From assembly GCA_000969725.1 (NCBI GenBank), contig JXSR01S046677.1: a DNA stretch of 27,261 nt. The stretch is one strand, 5' to 3'. Below, in pieces: positions 9,284-18,256 of this stretch. Every line of letters begins with the position of its first letter. Positions within the stretch are counted from its first letter, which is position 1. The translations under genes were made by a program, and so were the position numbers. Below the pieces are notes generated by a model. The model worked only from the letters and a program-made list of their open reading frames with translations. It was not told the DNA's origin and made no database searches. The DNA comes from Ophiothrix spiculata (taxonomy: Eukaryota > Echinodermata > Ophiuroidea > Amphilepidida > Ophiotrichidae).

Positions 9284-9644
9284 CATACTATAAATCTACA
9301 TCCTAAATCCAATAAGTTCTTCTGATCAATTCAATAATTACTAGGATCAAACCGGAGGGTAGGAAAGGATGGGAAACAGAAATGCAGTAATTTGGCTAGG
9401 GTCAATGTCATCTTGGTGAGTCACCTGTCACAAATAATGTTCTAAGTTATAGGACCTTTGAACAAATTCACACAAAGTATCTGTTGGTATAAGGATTTGA
9501 AGTCATAATAATGGCCATACATCATGATTATGTAAAATGTTGATTCTAAGCTACTCTAGTTTCTTCAACTTGTTTTAGAATGCCAAAAATCTGTTTTAAC
9601 ATAATTTTCAAGTAAAGCCTATACATGCTACTAGGAGGACTAGA
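9284..9644. other. Unassigned sequence
   Basis: No repeat, RNA or coding signal of note. Confidence 0.35.
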
Positions 9645-9800
9645 AGGGAGTGTGGCCAAGTGGTTGTAGCACGGGACTCTTAATACAGAGGTTCTGGGTC
9701 TGAGCCCCGGTTGAACCATGTCTCCTTGTTTCCTTGGGCAAGAATCTTCTTAATTCTAATTGCTTTGTGGTTCAGAAGTCATGATGGTCTCCTGTGCGAA
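9645..9800 (+). mobile_element. SINE with tRNA-Lys-like head
   Basis: The head has an A-box region (GTGGCCAAGTGGTTGTAGCA), an anticodon arm close to that of tRNA-Lys (GGACTCTTAATACAGAGGTT, CTT in the anticodon position) and a degraded B box (GGGTCTGAGCCCC). After it come TCCTTGGGCAAGAATCTT and CTAATTGCTTTGTG, non-tRNA body words. The acceptor stem does not pair, so it is not a working tRNA gene. Target duplications could not be found. Confidence 0.65.
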
Positions 9801-10440
9801 TGCTCCATCTTGGGGCTAGAAATGAGAAATCCCTTGACATCAGTCGGAAAGACACAGTGAAACACAGCAAGTGACGTAAACAGGTACATTTTTCAGGTGG
9901 GGTAAACTAATTTTTCCCAATTTGTCCCCAACGCACCATGGGCTTTTCCTGTGAGAATTTTCTAGTAGAAATTTCATATTTGTAGATCAAAAACAAATTT
10001 CAGTTACTATTTAAAAATAGTTTTTAAATGTTTTTAAAGTCAGTTTTTGAAAGCAGGACGAAGACCTGAGTACCAAGAGAAAGACCTCTTTTACCACTCT
10101 CTTTCCCACAAAAATTTCCCAATGACAAGCTTCAGGTCAATCTGCTACACTACTGTACACTACACTGAAACAGCAAGTTCTAAATGTGAAACAAAATATA
10201 TGATCTAATTATAAATTAGGAGTTTTTATTGGTAAAGAGTTACAATTTGAGACACTTCTTAATACCCTACATAAATCTGGGTGTGTACCTTGTCAAAGAT
10301 CATTTGGATGCTGGATAAATCACAGGAGGAAGGCAATACTAATAGCTACTAATGGTAAATTAATAGATCAGTCTTGGTCAATGACCTGCTGTATAATTTG
10401 GGATAAGTAGGCATGGTGCTGTACAGAAACTGAAATGACA
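9801..10440. other. Unassigned sequence
   Basis: Possible continuation of the SINE body up to about 9880; otherwise nothing recognised. Confidence 0.35.
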
Positions 10441-10540
10441 GGATTACAGGCGGTATCTGTATTTTGCCTACTGCATTCTGGCATACTGCATACTTTTGTG
10501 GTGAGTCATCAACATTTTCACATTTTTGGCCCAAAATACC
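10441..10540 (+). repeat. Left arm of a diverged inverted repeat
   Basis: CGGTATCTGTATTTTGCCTA, a TACTGCAT-rich middle and TTTGTGGTGAGTCATCAAC align with the reverse complement of 11279-11362. Identity is roughly three quarters by eye. The two arms enclose about 740 bp that include a TTAA-ended MITE. Confidence 0.6.
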
Positions 10541-10706
10541 AAATTTATGTTTGTTCAATTATTCCAATATAATGTCGAATATGTCTTAGAACTCTCCCCA
10601 GACACTCTGATATTGTATGTTGTTGACTTATTTCAAGAAATGACTGATCATTATCCAATCAAAGAAAGTTCAGTCAATAAGTCAAACAGTACAAAATTCC
10701 CTATGA

Positions 10707-10932
10707 TTAAGGGGAATAGGCCCTATATCATTGTAACTGTTAACTTTTACCAATTCTTGTTATGATATTGCCTTAAAAAATCTTAGTTTTTTTAGATTTT
10801 TGTTTTTAGATTATGGTATTTTATTAAATATATCTCATATTATAATAGTACGATGTACTAAGGTTGATATTACAGAAATATTAAACTTTATTGCAATTTT
10901 TGCATTACTGCTCAATGATATGTTCCCCTTAA
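10707..10932. mobile_element. TTAA-ended MITE, third family (226 bp)
   Basis: The ends are TTAAGGGGAATA and the inverted form of TTAAGGGGAACA. The next 20 bases inward also resemble each other (TATATCATTGTAACTG against CATATCATTGAGCAG). TTAA is the likely target. The ends differ from the TTAAAGGG type elsewhere in the window. It contains no gene. Confidence 0.6.
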
Positions 10933-11278
10933 GTCTGTTCATGCCCATTTGAACTACTGCCTGCGAAACAGAAATTCCCTTATGGAAGAAGGGTTAGAAA
11001 GGTGAATGTATATTAGATTATTAACCATATATCTACTGCTATATGAGCTATATTTTTCAACTCTTTATATTTAGGCTTCCAAACAAGCCAAATATGTGAT
11101 ACTTTAGATTACAAATGTTATATCTTCAGTATAAAAAAATCAATTCTTAAAAAAAATCAGCTTCATTTATTATTAAGTAAACTGTATCAGTGAATATCAG
11201 CAAATGTTATGAAACTCTGTACCTCATAGGTTATGCCATGAATATTAGTATGTGGAACCCATAAACTTGCATTTTATT

Positions 11279-11362
11279 ATTTTTGGCCATGAGTTGATAA
11301 ATCACCACAAACAAGGCAGTAGGCAGAATGTAGAATGCAAATTACAGATACCGGGATTACAG
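11279..11362 (-). repeat. Right arm of a diverged inverted repeat
   Basis: Partner of 10441-10540: ATAAATCACCACAAACAAGG and ATTACAGATACCGGGATTAC are the matching words. The arms could be the ends of an old DNA element, or two oppositely inserted copies of one repeat. Confidence 0.6.
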
Positions 11363-11399
11363 GAGCTACAAAAGGTCTGATCCAGATATGTAATGGTCG

Positions 11400-11720
11400 T
11401 GGGGTGTGATGGTTGGATATGGTGGATTAGGGAGTACGCGTATCATCTATGCACCTGGCTACAGAGCTATTGCTCTGTCCCCGGTGGCGCGTATGTTCAA
11501 TGGTATTAAAAAGTTTTAAATCATAATGAACCCCCTCCCCCGATTCATCCATTCGCGCATCCTGGGTCACATGTCCGAAGCAAGCACACACTGCTGCAAA
11601 AGTCACTGCAAAACTGCCATACGGCCCGAGGATCATTTGTTGTCATGCACTCGCAGTCGTTCAAAATTCCTGTGTATGTTAGGAAATGATGTTACCTGCA
11701 GACTGACTGGCTGACCTTCT
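11400..11720. other. CpG-containing, higher-GC patch
   Basis: About a dozen CG dinucleotides (ACGCGT, GGCGCG, TTCGCGCAT, CTCGCAGTCG and others) stand out from CpG-poor surroundings. On the minus strand an ATG at 11634-11636 opens 69 codons with a hydrophobic start (MILGPYGSFAVTFAAVCACF), but there is no good donor and the frame runs through a shared repeat word at 11502-11520. It could be a first exon or promoter, or a GC-rich repeat. Not decided. Confidence 0.3.
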
Positions 11721-12500
11721 CAAGGTTGCATCTTAAAACAGAATCCATATGCCGTGTGTGTAGTCTACACCCCATAATGCTCTACTTATGCTGCATGTTA
11801 ATATGTGGTATTAACATCTAATTGTATGGTCAACAGTGTTTACTATCGAATTGAATCATGGGATTGCTCGAAATAATAATAACGCCAGCTGATTACATAA
11901 TCCCTACAGGTTTGCTCTGTGGTGTAAATCTGATATTTTAAACATTAGCCCGATATAAAACGGAATATATGTAGTGTTCGTGTTGCAATATGGGAACGGG
12001 TCAGTGTAATAGTAAAGCCAGCTTGATACGTCATGAATTCATAATTTTTTCACAAAATTGACCATTAAAATCATAATAGAATTCTGATTCACAAAACAAC
12101 GACTGAAATTTATACTCAAACACGATATCTTCCTGTATGTGTGGTCATTTTCGCCAGGCGATCTTTTTTGACCAAGATATTTGGAGTAATATCCGTACAG
12201 GACAATACACAATACTAGGCTAAATGGAATTGGGTGACTCGAGGAAGTGTTTTGCGCCATGTGGTGCTGCGCACATTGACCTACGGTGGGTCATAGCGTC
12301 AAGTCTTCTTTTGCAACCTTAAAACTGTGATTTGCTACCATAGGCCTAATTATAAATTCTTTACAACTTGTTCTTATGAATTGTCCTTAAAATAATAAAT
12401 AAACAACATGATTCAGGAGCATGTGTCTCTTTTGAAAATAGACAGAAAATGTCCGTCTATCACTTATTTCTAGTTTGATTTAATTGTGACGTAACATCTA
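11721..12500. other. Unassigned AT-rich sequence
   Basis: A small hairpin, TCGCCAGGCGA, is at about 12151-12161. No gene or repeat was recognised. Confidence 0.35.
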
Positions 12501-12591
12501 AACATGTTTAAAGTCAAAGCCGTCCCCAGACGGGGTGTGTGCATCCTCCCCCAATCATCGGTTCTGTCGGCAAAATTGTGCTGCTGTCGGC

Positions 12592-12691
12592 AAAAAAGAA
12601 TGGGGAAGAAAAAAGAGAAGGGAGAAAGAATGGGGAAGAAAAGGAGAACTTAAGAAGGAAAAGAAAAAATATTAAAAAAAAGAAAAAGAAA
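12592..12691. repeat. Purine-rich low-complexity tract
   Basis: About 100 bases of almost only A and G on the plus strand, including two copies of GAATGGGGAAGAAAA. It follows a twofold CTGTCGGCAAAA word. The F/S/L-rich open frame on the other strand is an artefact. Confidence 0.8.
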
Positions 12692-12746
12692 ATGTGACCA
12701 TTTTGCATTTCTTTGCATCCCTGCTGGACAAGGCACTTGACTTCCA

Positions 12747-13000
12747 GGGGCGGATTTAGGTGGCGACACCCCGGCTCGCACTCCCTCTTTTTTTTGAAGA
12801 GCAGCGACTGAATCTAATGATTTTTAATGTTTTGTACAATGAAAATTAATATAATGCTCAGAAAAGCCTGCCAATTGATGATTTTTAGGTATGAATATTC
12901 CAAAAAAATCCAGCCCTCTTATTTTCTTCAGAGCACCACTTCAGTATGAGTGGGTTATGAGGTACAGCTAAAATAGTGCCCCCTCTATTATTGGAAATTC
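12747..13000. repeat. Remnant of a GGGGCGGATTTAGG-type dispersed repeat
   Basis: It starts AGGGGCGGATTTAGGTGG and includes ATGAGGTACAGCTAAAATAG followed by TGCCCCCTC near 12960-12990. The latter is matched by ATGAGGAACCACTAAAATAG and GGCCCCTCC at about 25200-25230. A similar start word, AGGGGCAGATTTAGAGGGGG, is at 26274. Boundaries are uncertain. Confidence 0.45.
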
Positions 13001-14139
13001 TTTGATCCAGGTGACTTCAATATTTGCTTGAGGTTTAATTACTTTTCATAGGTTGTGACAATGGTTGATCAAGTATCTGACACAAAAATCTCTTTCACCA
13101 AGAAAATACTTCATATCACATCTTCATCATGTCTCAAATGCCTTCACATTACATTGTGGATTTTGTTTTAATGAAAATACATATCACTAACTGAATTCCA
13201 GACCTATTACCACAATATTTAGCAATGACAGATTTATTGTCAAAATTTGTATTACAGAGGTTTTAAATTGTCCAATTATGCTTTAATGTTGTATACTTTT
13301 ACATGGAATTACCTGTAGAGCCCTATATCAACATGAAAATAAATATCATAGAAGTGAAGAGGTCATTTTCATTTCCTATAACATCAAGATTTACATCTCT
13401 TCAAATATGTCATTCAATTTGTAAAGTCACATTACTATGTGTATGGCAGTATCTATACTTTTTTCACAAGCTGACAAATATTTGGTGCTTCAAGTCTTCA
13501 TTGTTATATTTAAAGTTACATTTGTTCATCAATAATGGAGGCTTCGTGATCAAATGTTTGGCATCACATATAAACAGGTATGGCGCATCGATTTTTCACC
13601 ACCTAGCCTTTATTCTTATTCTTATTACAAAAAACATTGGAATTATATGTGACCCGTCATATCGAAAGGTACCTTAAGGGTCCTAAAATCAAAATTGATT
13701 TCTTTTATCTTAAGATTTTAAGCTTTAAAATGACACCTGCGTTTGGTTATTGAATGTTCAGTTGCAAAGTTATATCCAAATTGATAAAAGGCATCGGGCT
13801 GCTTCGGAAAACTATAGTTCTGAGAAAATCAAGTTTAAAGTTTTTGTATTAAGTAAATCTTGAATGGAGAGATGATTTTTATCTTAGGCCAAGAAAAATA
13901 AATTAGGCGTTTTACGTCCGGACTTTTTAAAAATCTGGTGAGGGAGGTCCTTATTATTGATTATTTTTCCAAAATTTATTATTTATTTCAAAGTAATATC
14001 CTTATACCAACGGCTTTATTGACACATTCCAAAATTGGAGAGGCCCTCCTAAATTTTTGTTATTTCCAACTTTGCTTTACCCCTAGCTTGAAGAAATTGT
14101 TTGGAATATGTTTATTAATGGTCATCAAACACTTTAAAG
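13001..14139. other. Unassigned AT-rich sequence
   Basis: It includes a 124-codon open frame (13303-13677) rich in I, F, L and S with no domain or codon signal, treated as chance. No inverted or direct repeat pair was found. Confidence 0.4.
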
Positions 14140-14701
14140 TACTGTAAAACACTTAAATTTCGCGGGGAGTTTATTTCGCGAATTTGCAATAAGTGACATT
14201 TTCGCGAGTATCAAATTTCGCTAATTTGAAATTTTGTCATGATTATGTATGTCTTCCGAATTCGGAAGGCCAAATATTATCTTCTAGTCTTCTGTGTTCC
14301 TGTCAAAATATTACTAAAATACCTTGAAAGTCTGCATGAAAAAAGGCTCCACGCATGATGTTTAAAACTATTGTAAAAGTAAGCAGTCATATTGCAGAAA
14401 TAAATCAAAACAATTTACGATCAAACAAACCCAATAAAACACTACATTGACTGCCGACCGCAAGACTTGAAGTTTGTTTACATCCACTTGGACCATTCCA
14501 TTTACAACATCAAAATAGGGGTGAGGTTTTATAGATCGTATCACAGAGGGGCTATTTAACAATACACAAATACAAGAGCCGTCTTATTAAACAAAACATG
14601 AACTTGGACAATATTTTCGTGAGGATTTAATTTCGCGAATTATTTACCCTCGCGAAATTTGCGAAATTAAATACCTCTCGAAATAAACATGTTTTACAGT
14701 A
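14140..14701. mobile_element. TA-flanked MITE with TTTCGCG motifs (562 bp)
   Basis: It begins TACTGTAAAACACTTAAATT and ends with GTTTTACAGTA. Both ends carry several TTTCGCG words (14158-14215 and 14606-14665, inverted). The outer TA may be a 2-bp target duplication, as in Tc1/mariner-like elements. A perfect 16-bp palindrome, CTTCCGAATTCGGAAG, is at 14253-14268. Similar TACTGTAAAAC/TTTCGCG repeats are a familiar type in marine invertebrate genomes; the superfamily is inference. Confidence 0.7.
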
Positions 14702-14802
14702 TCTGTTTCCAGTAAAACAGTTTCAGAAGTTTAATTATGGAACAAACAAGAAAATAATAAAAATATTTCAAAATCTTGAAAAATTGGAATGAAAATGAAA
14801 AG

Positions 14803-14968
14803 AAATTCCAGTTGATACAACCAGTTCAACTGGTAACTGGTTTTTCATCATCCCAGTTGGAAGTGTTCCATTTTCCATGACGGAAATTCTACGACCAGTT
14901 GGAAAAACCAGTTGAACTGGTTCAACTGGTTTCAGAGAAACCAGTTCAACTGGGATCAACTGGAATTT
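14803..14968. repeat. Inverted repeat packed with CCAGTT(C/G)AACTGG palindromes
   Basis: The outer arms AAATTCCAGTTGAT (14803-14816) and ATCAACTGGAATTT (14955-14968) are perfect inverted repeats. Inside are CCAGTTCAACTGG at 14821 and 14941, CCAGTTGAACTGG at 14908, further CCAGTTGG words at 14853 and 14894, and a hairpin AACTGGTTTC-AGA-GAAACCAGTT at 14924-14946. It may be a small foldback transposon or a cluster of protein-binding sites. The long minus-strand open frame (PVE/VSTG repeats) is a translation of these motifs. Confidence 0.75.
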
Positions 14969-15220
14969 TGACCTGGGATGCTTTTGCGATGCACTTGCGA
15001 TGCATTTATTCAAAATTAAGTGTATCTTAAATGAACATTGATTAATCTTCGCAAATGCATTTGTGAGTACATTGCTGATGCTTTCACAGTATCTTTGCGA
15101 ATGTCGCGAAAGGCTATTTGAGGGAATAATGAACACCACTATTTTTGCAATGTGAGCTGTTATATCAGTGTGAGTAGCCTATATCTTTGCCAAACTGACA
15201 AAATTCAGCCCTAGTACAAG

Positions 15221-15543
15221 GGGGTATTAAAAAGTTTTAAAGATCACCCAGAACTTAGGAAAGGAGCTATATCGATGAACGTTTGACAGGATGGTCACTC
15301 ATCCTTGTGTACATTATGGTGCAAAAAGGATATCAATGGCATTTATACATTCTCTACAGGTTCTTTTGATGTCAACAATCAGTTTAAAGTGGCTAGGAAC
15401 AGCGGCAATGGCAGCCTTTCCACAATGCAGTTCGACGAAATTCCAAAAGCCGTCATTCGTCTTCCTGTCGTCATGGAGCTGCAGCTGGTGCACCTATGCG
15501 CATAAAAATTATTTTGGTCTTTAAAACTTTTTGATATGCCCTC
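15221..15543. mobile_element. Inverted-repeat-bounded segment (323 bp)
   Basis: GGGGTATTAAAAAGTTTTAA then AGA at the left matches the inverted right end, GAGGGCATATCAAAAAGTTTTAAAGA. The left-end word GGTATTAAAAAGTTTTAAA also stands alone at 11502-11520. The interior is of average GC and holds a 73-codon open stretch (15287-15505) that looks fairly protein-like but has no splice sites or match I know. Confidence 0.5.
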
Positions 15544-15659
15544 AGTATATAGCAACAGCCAGCTCACACTATAGCTAGAAACACTTAGCAACATAATAGT
15601 ATATCTGGCCATGACTACTAGTGTCAATTTCACCTGAGGAAGACCTTGGTATAATTTAC

Positions 15660-15807
15660 CTTGTGGGAGCGAGGGAGTTCCGATTGATTCACTCAGCATC
15701 ACACAGCTGTCTTCGCCACCTAGGATGATCACATCATGAGCATCATCCTTCAATATCTTTTTGGGGTCATTGGTGTGCTGACACTGGTGATTCCTCTACT
15801 GTATGCA
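15660..15807 (-). other. Candidate exon A of a minus-strand transcript
   Basis: On the minus strand the acceptor GTTTCTCCCCTTTCCAG ends at 15808 and the donor CTCCCACAAG/GTAAATT is at 15660; both are close to consensus. With that acceptor all three frames contain a stop near the start. Using a later AG (exon from 15777 or 15783), one frame is open to the donor and has a strong G-first codon pattern. It contains HTNDPKKILKDD and DVIILGGEDSCVMLSES, and ends GTPSLPQ plus one base. I do not recognise the protein. The exon could be coding with the later acceptor, or non-coding. Confidence 0.4.
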
Positions 15808-16359
15808 CTGGAAAGGGGAGAAACAGAGGATTTGTAAATCCCGCATTGTAAATTTTGCTTCATCATTTTGAAATTAGAGATTTGACATGCAACAGTGCTT
15901 TAGAGCTCTCTTTAGAGCTCTTTAGTCGTGAAGTGTTAAATTTAGGCCTATAAAGTAATAAGATTTGGTTTTAAAATAGATTTGAGATTCCAGTTTTAAA
16001 AGAGGAATTGCAACAAACTAAATCCTGGGCATCCATATGCATATTTTGAATGAACTTGTTTTGTCATGAAGAAAATGTATGTAAGTGTTTTCCATTACAA
16101 ATACATAGCCACCTGGGTGATTTATCTCTTGCCTAGATCCATCTTCCCATATGTCGGATGTAGCAGGCACCCGTATGGTCCTCATTTTTAGCGATTATCT
16201 ATACAATCATGACAAATATAAACAAACTAAACTTTCCTCTTTCCATAGCTATAGCTCTCCATGTGTTGCATTCGATCAGATATATTATGATTTTCTATGG
16301 CGAATACTTGTAATTGTTACCAGAATGGTAACGGAATGCATTTTTTTACTGGCAAGTCT
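15808..16359. other. Unassigned sequence
   Basis: TTTAGAGCTCTCTTTAGAGC is a small direct repeat near 15899. A hairpin GTTACC-5 bases-GGTAAC is near 16316-16332. No gene was recognised. Confidence 0.4.
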
Positions 16360-16459
16360 CAAAATGATGTGCCAGGATTATCAATTTTGTGACATTTTTA
16401 ACTCAAAACTTGTCTTCACATGGGGGAAGTTGATATCTGCCATTTTGTGGGTCAAGAGG
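16360..16459 (+). repeat. 100-bp direct repeat, copy 1
   Basis: It contains CAAAATGATGTGCCAGGATTA, TGACATTTTTAACTCAAAAC and TTGTCTTCACATGGGGGAAG, then AGTTGAT and GGTCAAGAGG. The same order occurs at 17402-17500. Between the copies lie a hAT element and a foldback element. Confidence 0.7.
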
Positions 16460-16644
16460 CTATGATGTCAGCATAGATCGGTGTGTGGAATTAAATTCAA
16501 CAAATTACTATATACACGAAAAAAAATATACATCTTTAGGCTAACTTGTTTGGAGGGCATCGATATTTACAAAGAGCAAACCCAACTTCATTAAAAAAAA
16601 TTGAAAGTCAACATTGGCAGAGGGATCCCTAGTAGGATATAGAG

Positions 16645-17113
16645 CAGGCATCCGCAAATAGCGGCGCGCGCGCCACTTGTAGCGCGCCGTACGTTTCCAA
16701 GTGGCGCGCACGCGGAACCCATAAAAAAAAAATCAATTGGCCCAACATAAAAACAAGATGAACTCCCATTGATCTTAAATATCCAAATAACTGACCGCCA
16801 TAATTATCATAGGCCTATATACATGCATCGAACATACCGCAATGTTTTCCACGAAAAATCGATGCAGTCAGAAACATGCTCAGAAAACCATTCTTTTCCA
16901 CTCAAAAAAGGCTAAAACCCAGGAGCTTCCGGGGCCTCCGTCCCCTGGACCCCTGCAAGGGGCTTTGCCCCTGGACCCAACCAGGGGCCCTAAGGCGGGC
17001 CCCTGGACCCCCCCGTTAGACGCTACGCTCGCTATGCTGCTATTGGAATGTGGCACTTCTGATTTTAATTTATTGCAAGTTGGCACTTCACAAAATTTAA
17101 TTGAGAATGCCTG
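16645..17113. mobile_element. Non-autonomous hAT-type element (469 bp) with 8-bp target duplication
   Basis: It begins CAGGCATCCGCAAATAGCGG and ends GAGAATGCCTG; the terminal inverted repeat is CAGGCAT with partial extension. It is flanked by an exact 8-bp direct repeat, ATATAGAG, at 16637-16644 and 17114-17121. A CAGG-type end with an 8-bp duplication is the hallmark of hAT transposons. The left part is rich in GCGCGC words. The middle (16920-17015) has three CCCCTGGACCC motifs and AGGGGCTTTGCCCCT. No transposase frame is present, so it needs one supplied from elsewhere. Confidence 0.85.
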
Positions 17114-17162
17114 ATATAGAGTATAAAAGGTTATAATTGGCTAGCACTGAAAACAAATCGTT

Positions 17163-17399
17163 ATGTGAGTGCAAGAAAGTCGTATCTATAATAGCTGCCA
17201 TTTGTCATAAATTTGGCTTGCACACTGTATAATCTCCAGTCTTGGGTCAGTGGTTCTTGAAATGTTCTGAAGAACCATTTCAAGAACCACTGACATAAGA
17301 CAGTGGAATTTTGAGGGATTTTTCACACTCTTGTGACAATTTATAAAGTAAATATAACTTAGGGCAGCCATTGCAGATACGACTTTCTTGCACTCACAT
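17163..17399. mobile_element. Long foldback element (237 bp) with central hairpin
   Basis: The ends are a perfect 25-bp inverted repeat (ATGTGAGTGCAAGAAAGTCG then TATCT at 17163-17187; inverted at 17375-17399). The centre is a second perfect 19-bp inverted repeat (GTCAGTGGTTCTTGAAATG at 17246-17264; inverted at 17276-17294), with a short GTTCTGAAGAAC loop. The intermediate parts also pair loosely, so the whole could fold as one long hairpin. No target duplication is certain. Confidence 0.8.
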
Positions 17400-17401
17400 G
17401 A

Positions 17402-17500
17402 CAAAATGATATGTGCTGGGATTAAGTTTTTGACATTTTTAACTAAAAACTTGTCTTCACATGTTGGAAGTTGATCTCAGCCAATTTGTAGGTCAAGAGA
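17402..17500 (+). repeat. 100-bp direct repeat, copy 2
   Basis: Partner of 16360-16459, starting two bases after the right end of the foldback element. Shared words include TTTTTAACT, AAAACTTGTCTTCACATG and GGTCAAGAG. Confidence 0.7.
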
Positions 17501-17627
17501 CACAAAAACTCATTGCAAATGCACTTGAACTTATGCTTACTTTTAATTAGGCCAACTCTATCAACTAATCTAGGTCAGCTTCAAGTTGATTTAGTTAGTC
17601 TCTAGCTTACTGCTGACAGTCACTTGC
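17501..17627. other. Intronic-looking sequence below exon X1
   Basis: It carries an alternative minus-strand donor, CAGCA/GTAAGC, at 17611. Nothing else was recognised. Confidence 0.3.
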
Positions 17628-17746
17628 CTCTCATCACTTGTGGGTGCCTGGAGCTTGACAGTTTGGTTAGCAGGTTTCCTTGGTTTAGAGTCCATTTAAG
17701 CCACAGTTCATGGTCAAGATGTTCCCTGACAGGGTCCCTGAACCTC
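17628..17746 (-). other. Candidate exon X1 of a minus-strand transcript
   Basis: The acceptor AATGTTTCTTTTTGTTTCAG ends at 17747 and is near ideal. A GC-type donor, ATGAGAG/GCAAGT, follows 119 bases later. One frame is open throughout (including REHLDHELWLKWTLNQG). Another, reached in the phase left by the 35-bp exon at 18384-18418, reads GSGTLSGNILTMNCGLNGL and then stops. Neither is recognised. The open length is not significant by itself; the splice signals are the main evidence. Confidence 0.35.
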
Positions 17747-18018
17747 CTGAAACAAAAAGAAACATTGGAGGTGCTCTGGATAAAACAAGCAGAAAGTCCC
17801 TATTGGAGATAATAAGAATAAACTGCCTCTAAAAGGAAAACACGGTAGTGAGGTAATTTTCCCCGCAAGATTTTAAAAATCATGTAAAATTAGCCTATTT
17901 TTATGATTTTTATCACCCAGCCACCCCCCTCAAAATCATCAAATCCCCACAATGAAGAATCCTGGGCACGCCAGTGGTCAGGTTTGGATTTCGAGAAAAA
18001 TTCATTAGTTTTACATTG
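17747..18018. other. Unassigned sequence with a repeat end
   Basis: AATCCTGGGCACGCCAGTGG near 17957 looks like the end of a dispersed repeat of the CGTGCCCAGG kind. No second end was found. Confidence 0.35.
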
Positions 18019-18256
18019 GCGTAGCCAGGGGGTGCAGAAGGGGCATGCGCACCATAGGGTCTACAACAAAAAAAGATGAGATAAAGAAAAAAGAAATAAA
18101 AACAACTACAAAAACAGGGTGCAGTATTCCTAACTACTGCTAATAAAATATTTTGCGACCCGTTTGATATAGGTAGGTGCCCCTAGTGGCCCAGGACCCG
18201 TCACCTTTTGGACTAGGATTTATTGCGCGCCCCGGGGTACGCAATCCTGGCTACGC
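18019..18256. repeat. CGTAGCCAGG dispersed repeat, copy 2
   Basis: Same order and orientation as 2583-2753. The ends GGCGTAGCCAGG and CCTGGCTACGC (18246-18256) are inverted repeats, and GACCCGTTTGATATAGGTAG and GCAATCCTGGCTACGC match copy 1. It is longer than copy 1 by an A-rich insert of about 70-80 bp (roughly 18066-18146). Confidence 0.75.

Noticed and set aside
9645..9720. Functional tRNA-Lys gene
   Set aside because: The acceptor stem does not pair and the B box is degraded; the following SINE body explains the A and B boxes.
13303..13677. 124-codon open frame on the plus strand
   Set aside because: Composition is what AT-rich random DNA gives (I, F, L, S, K), with no domain, no G-first codon bias and no splice sites.
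14768..15139. 123-codon open frame on the minus strand with PVE/VSTG repeats
   Set aside because: The repeated residues are translations of the CCAGTT(C/G)AACTGG palindromes.
16151..16465. 104-codon open frame on the plus strand
   Set aside because: It includes a hairpin and a 100-bp direct repeat whose second copy is not open in the same frame.
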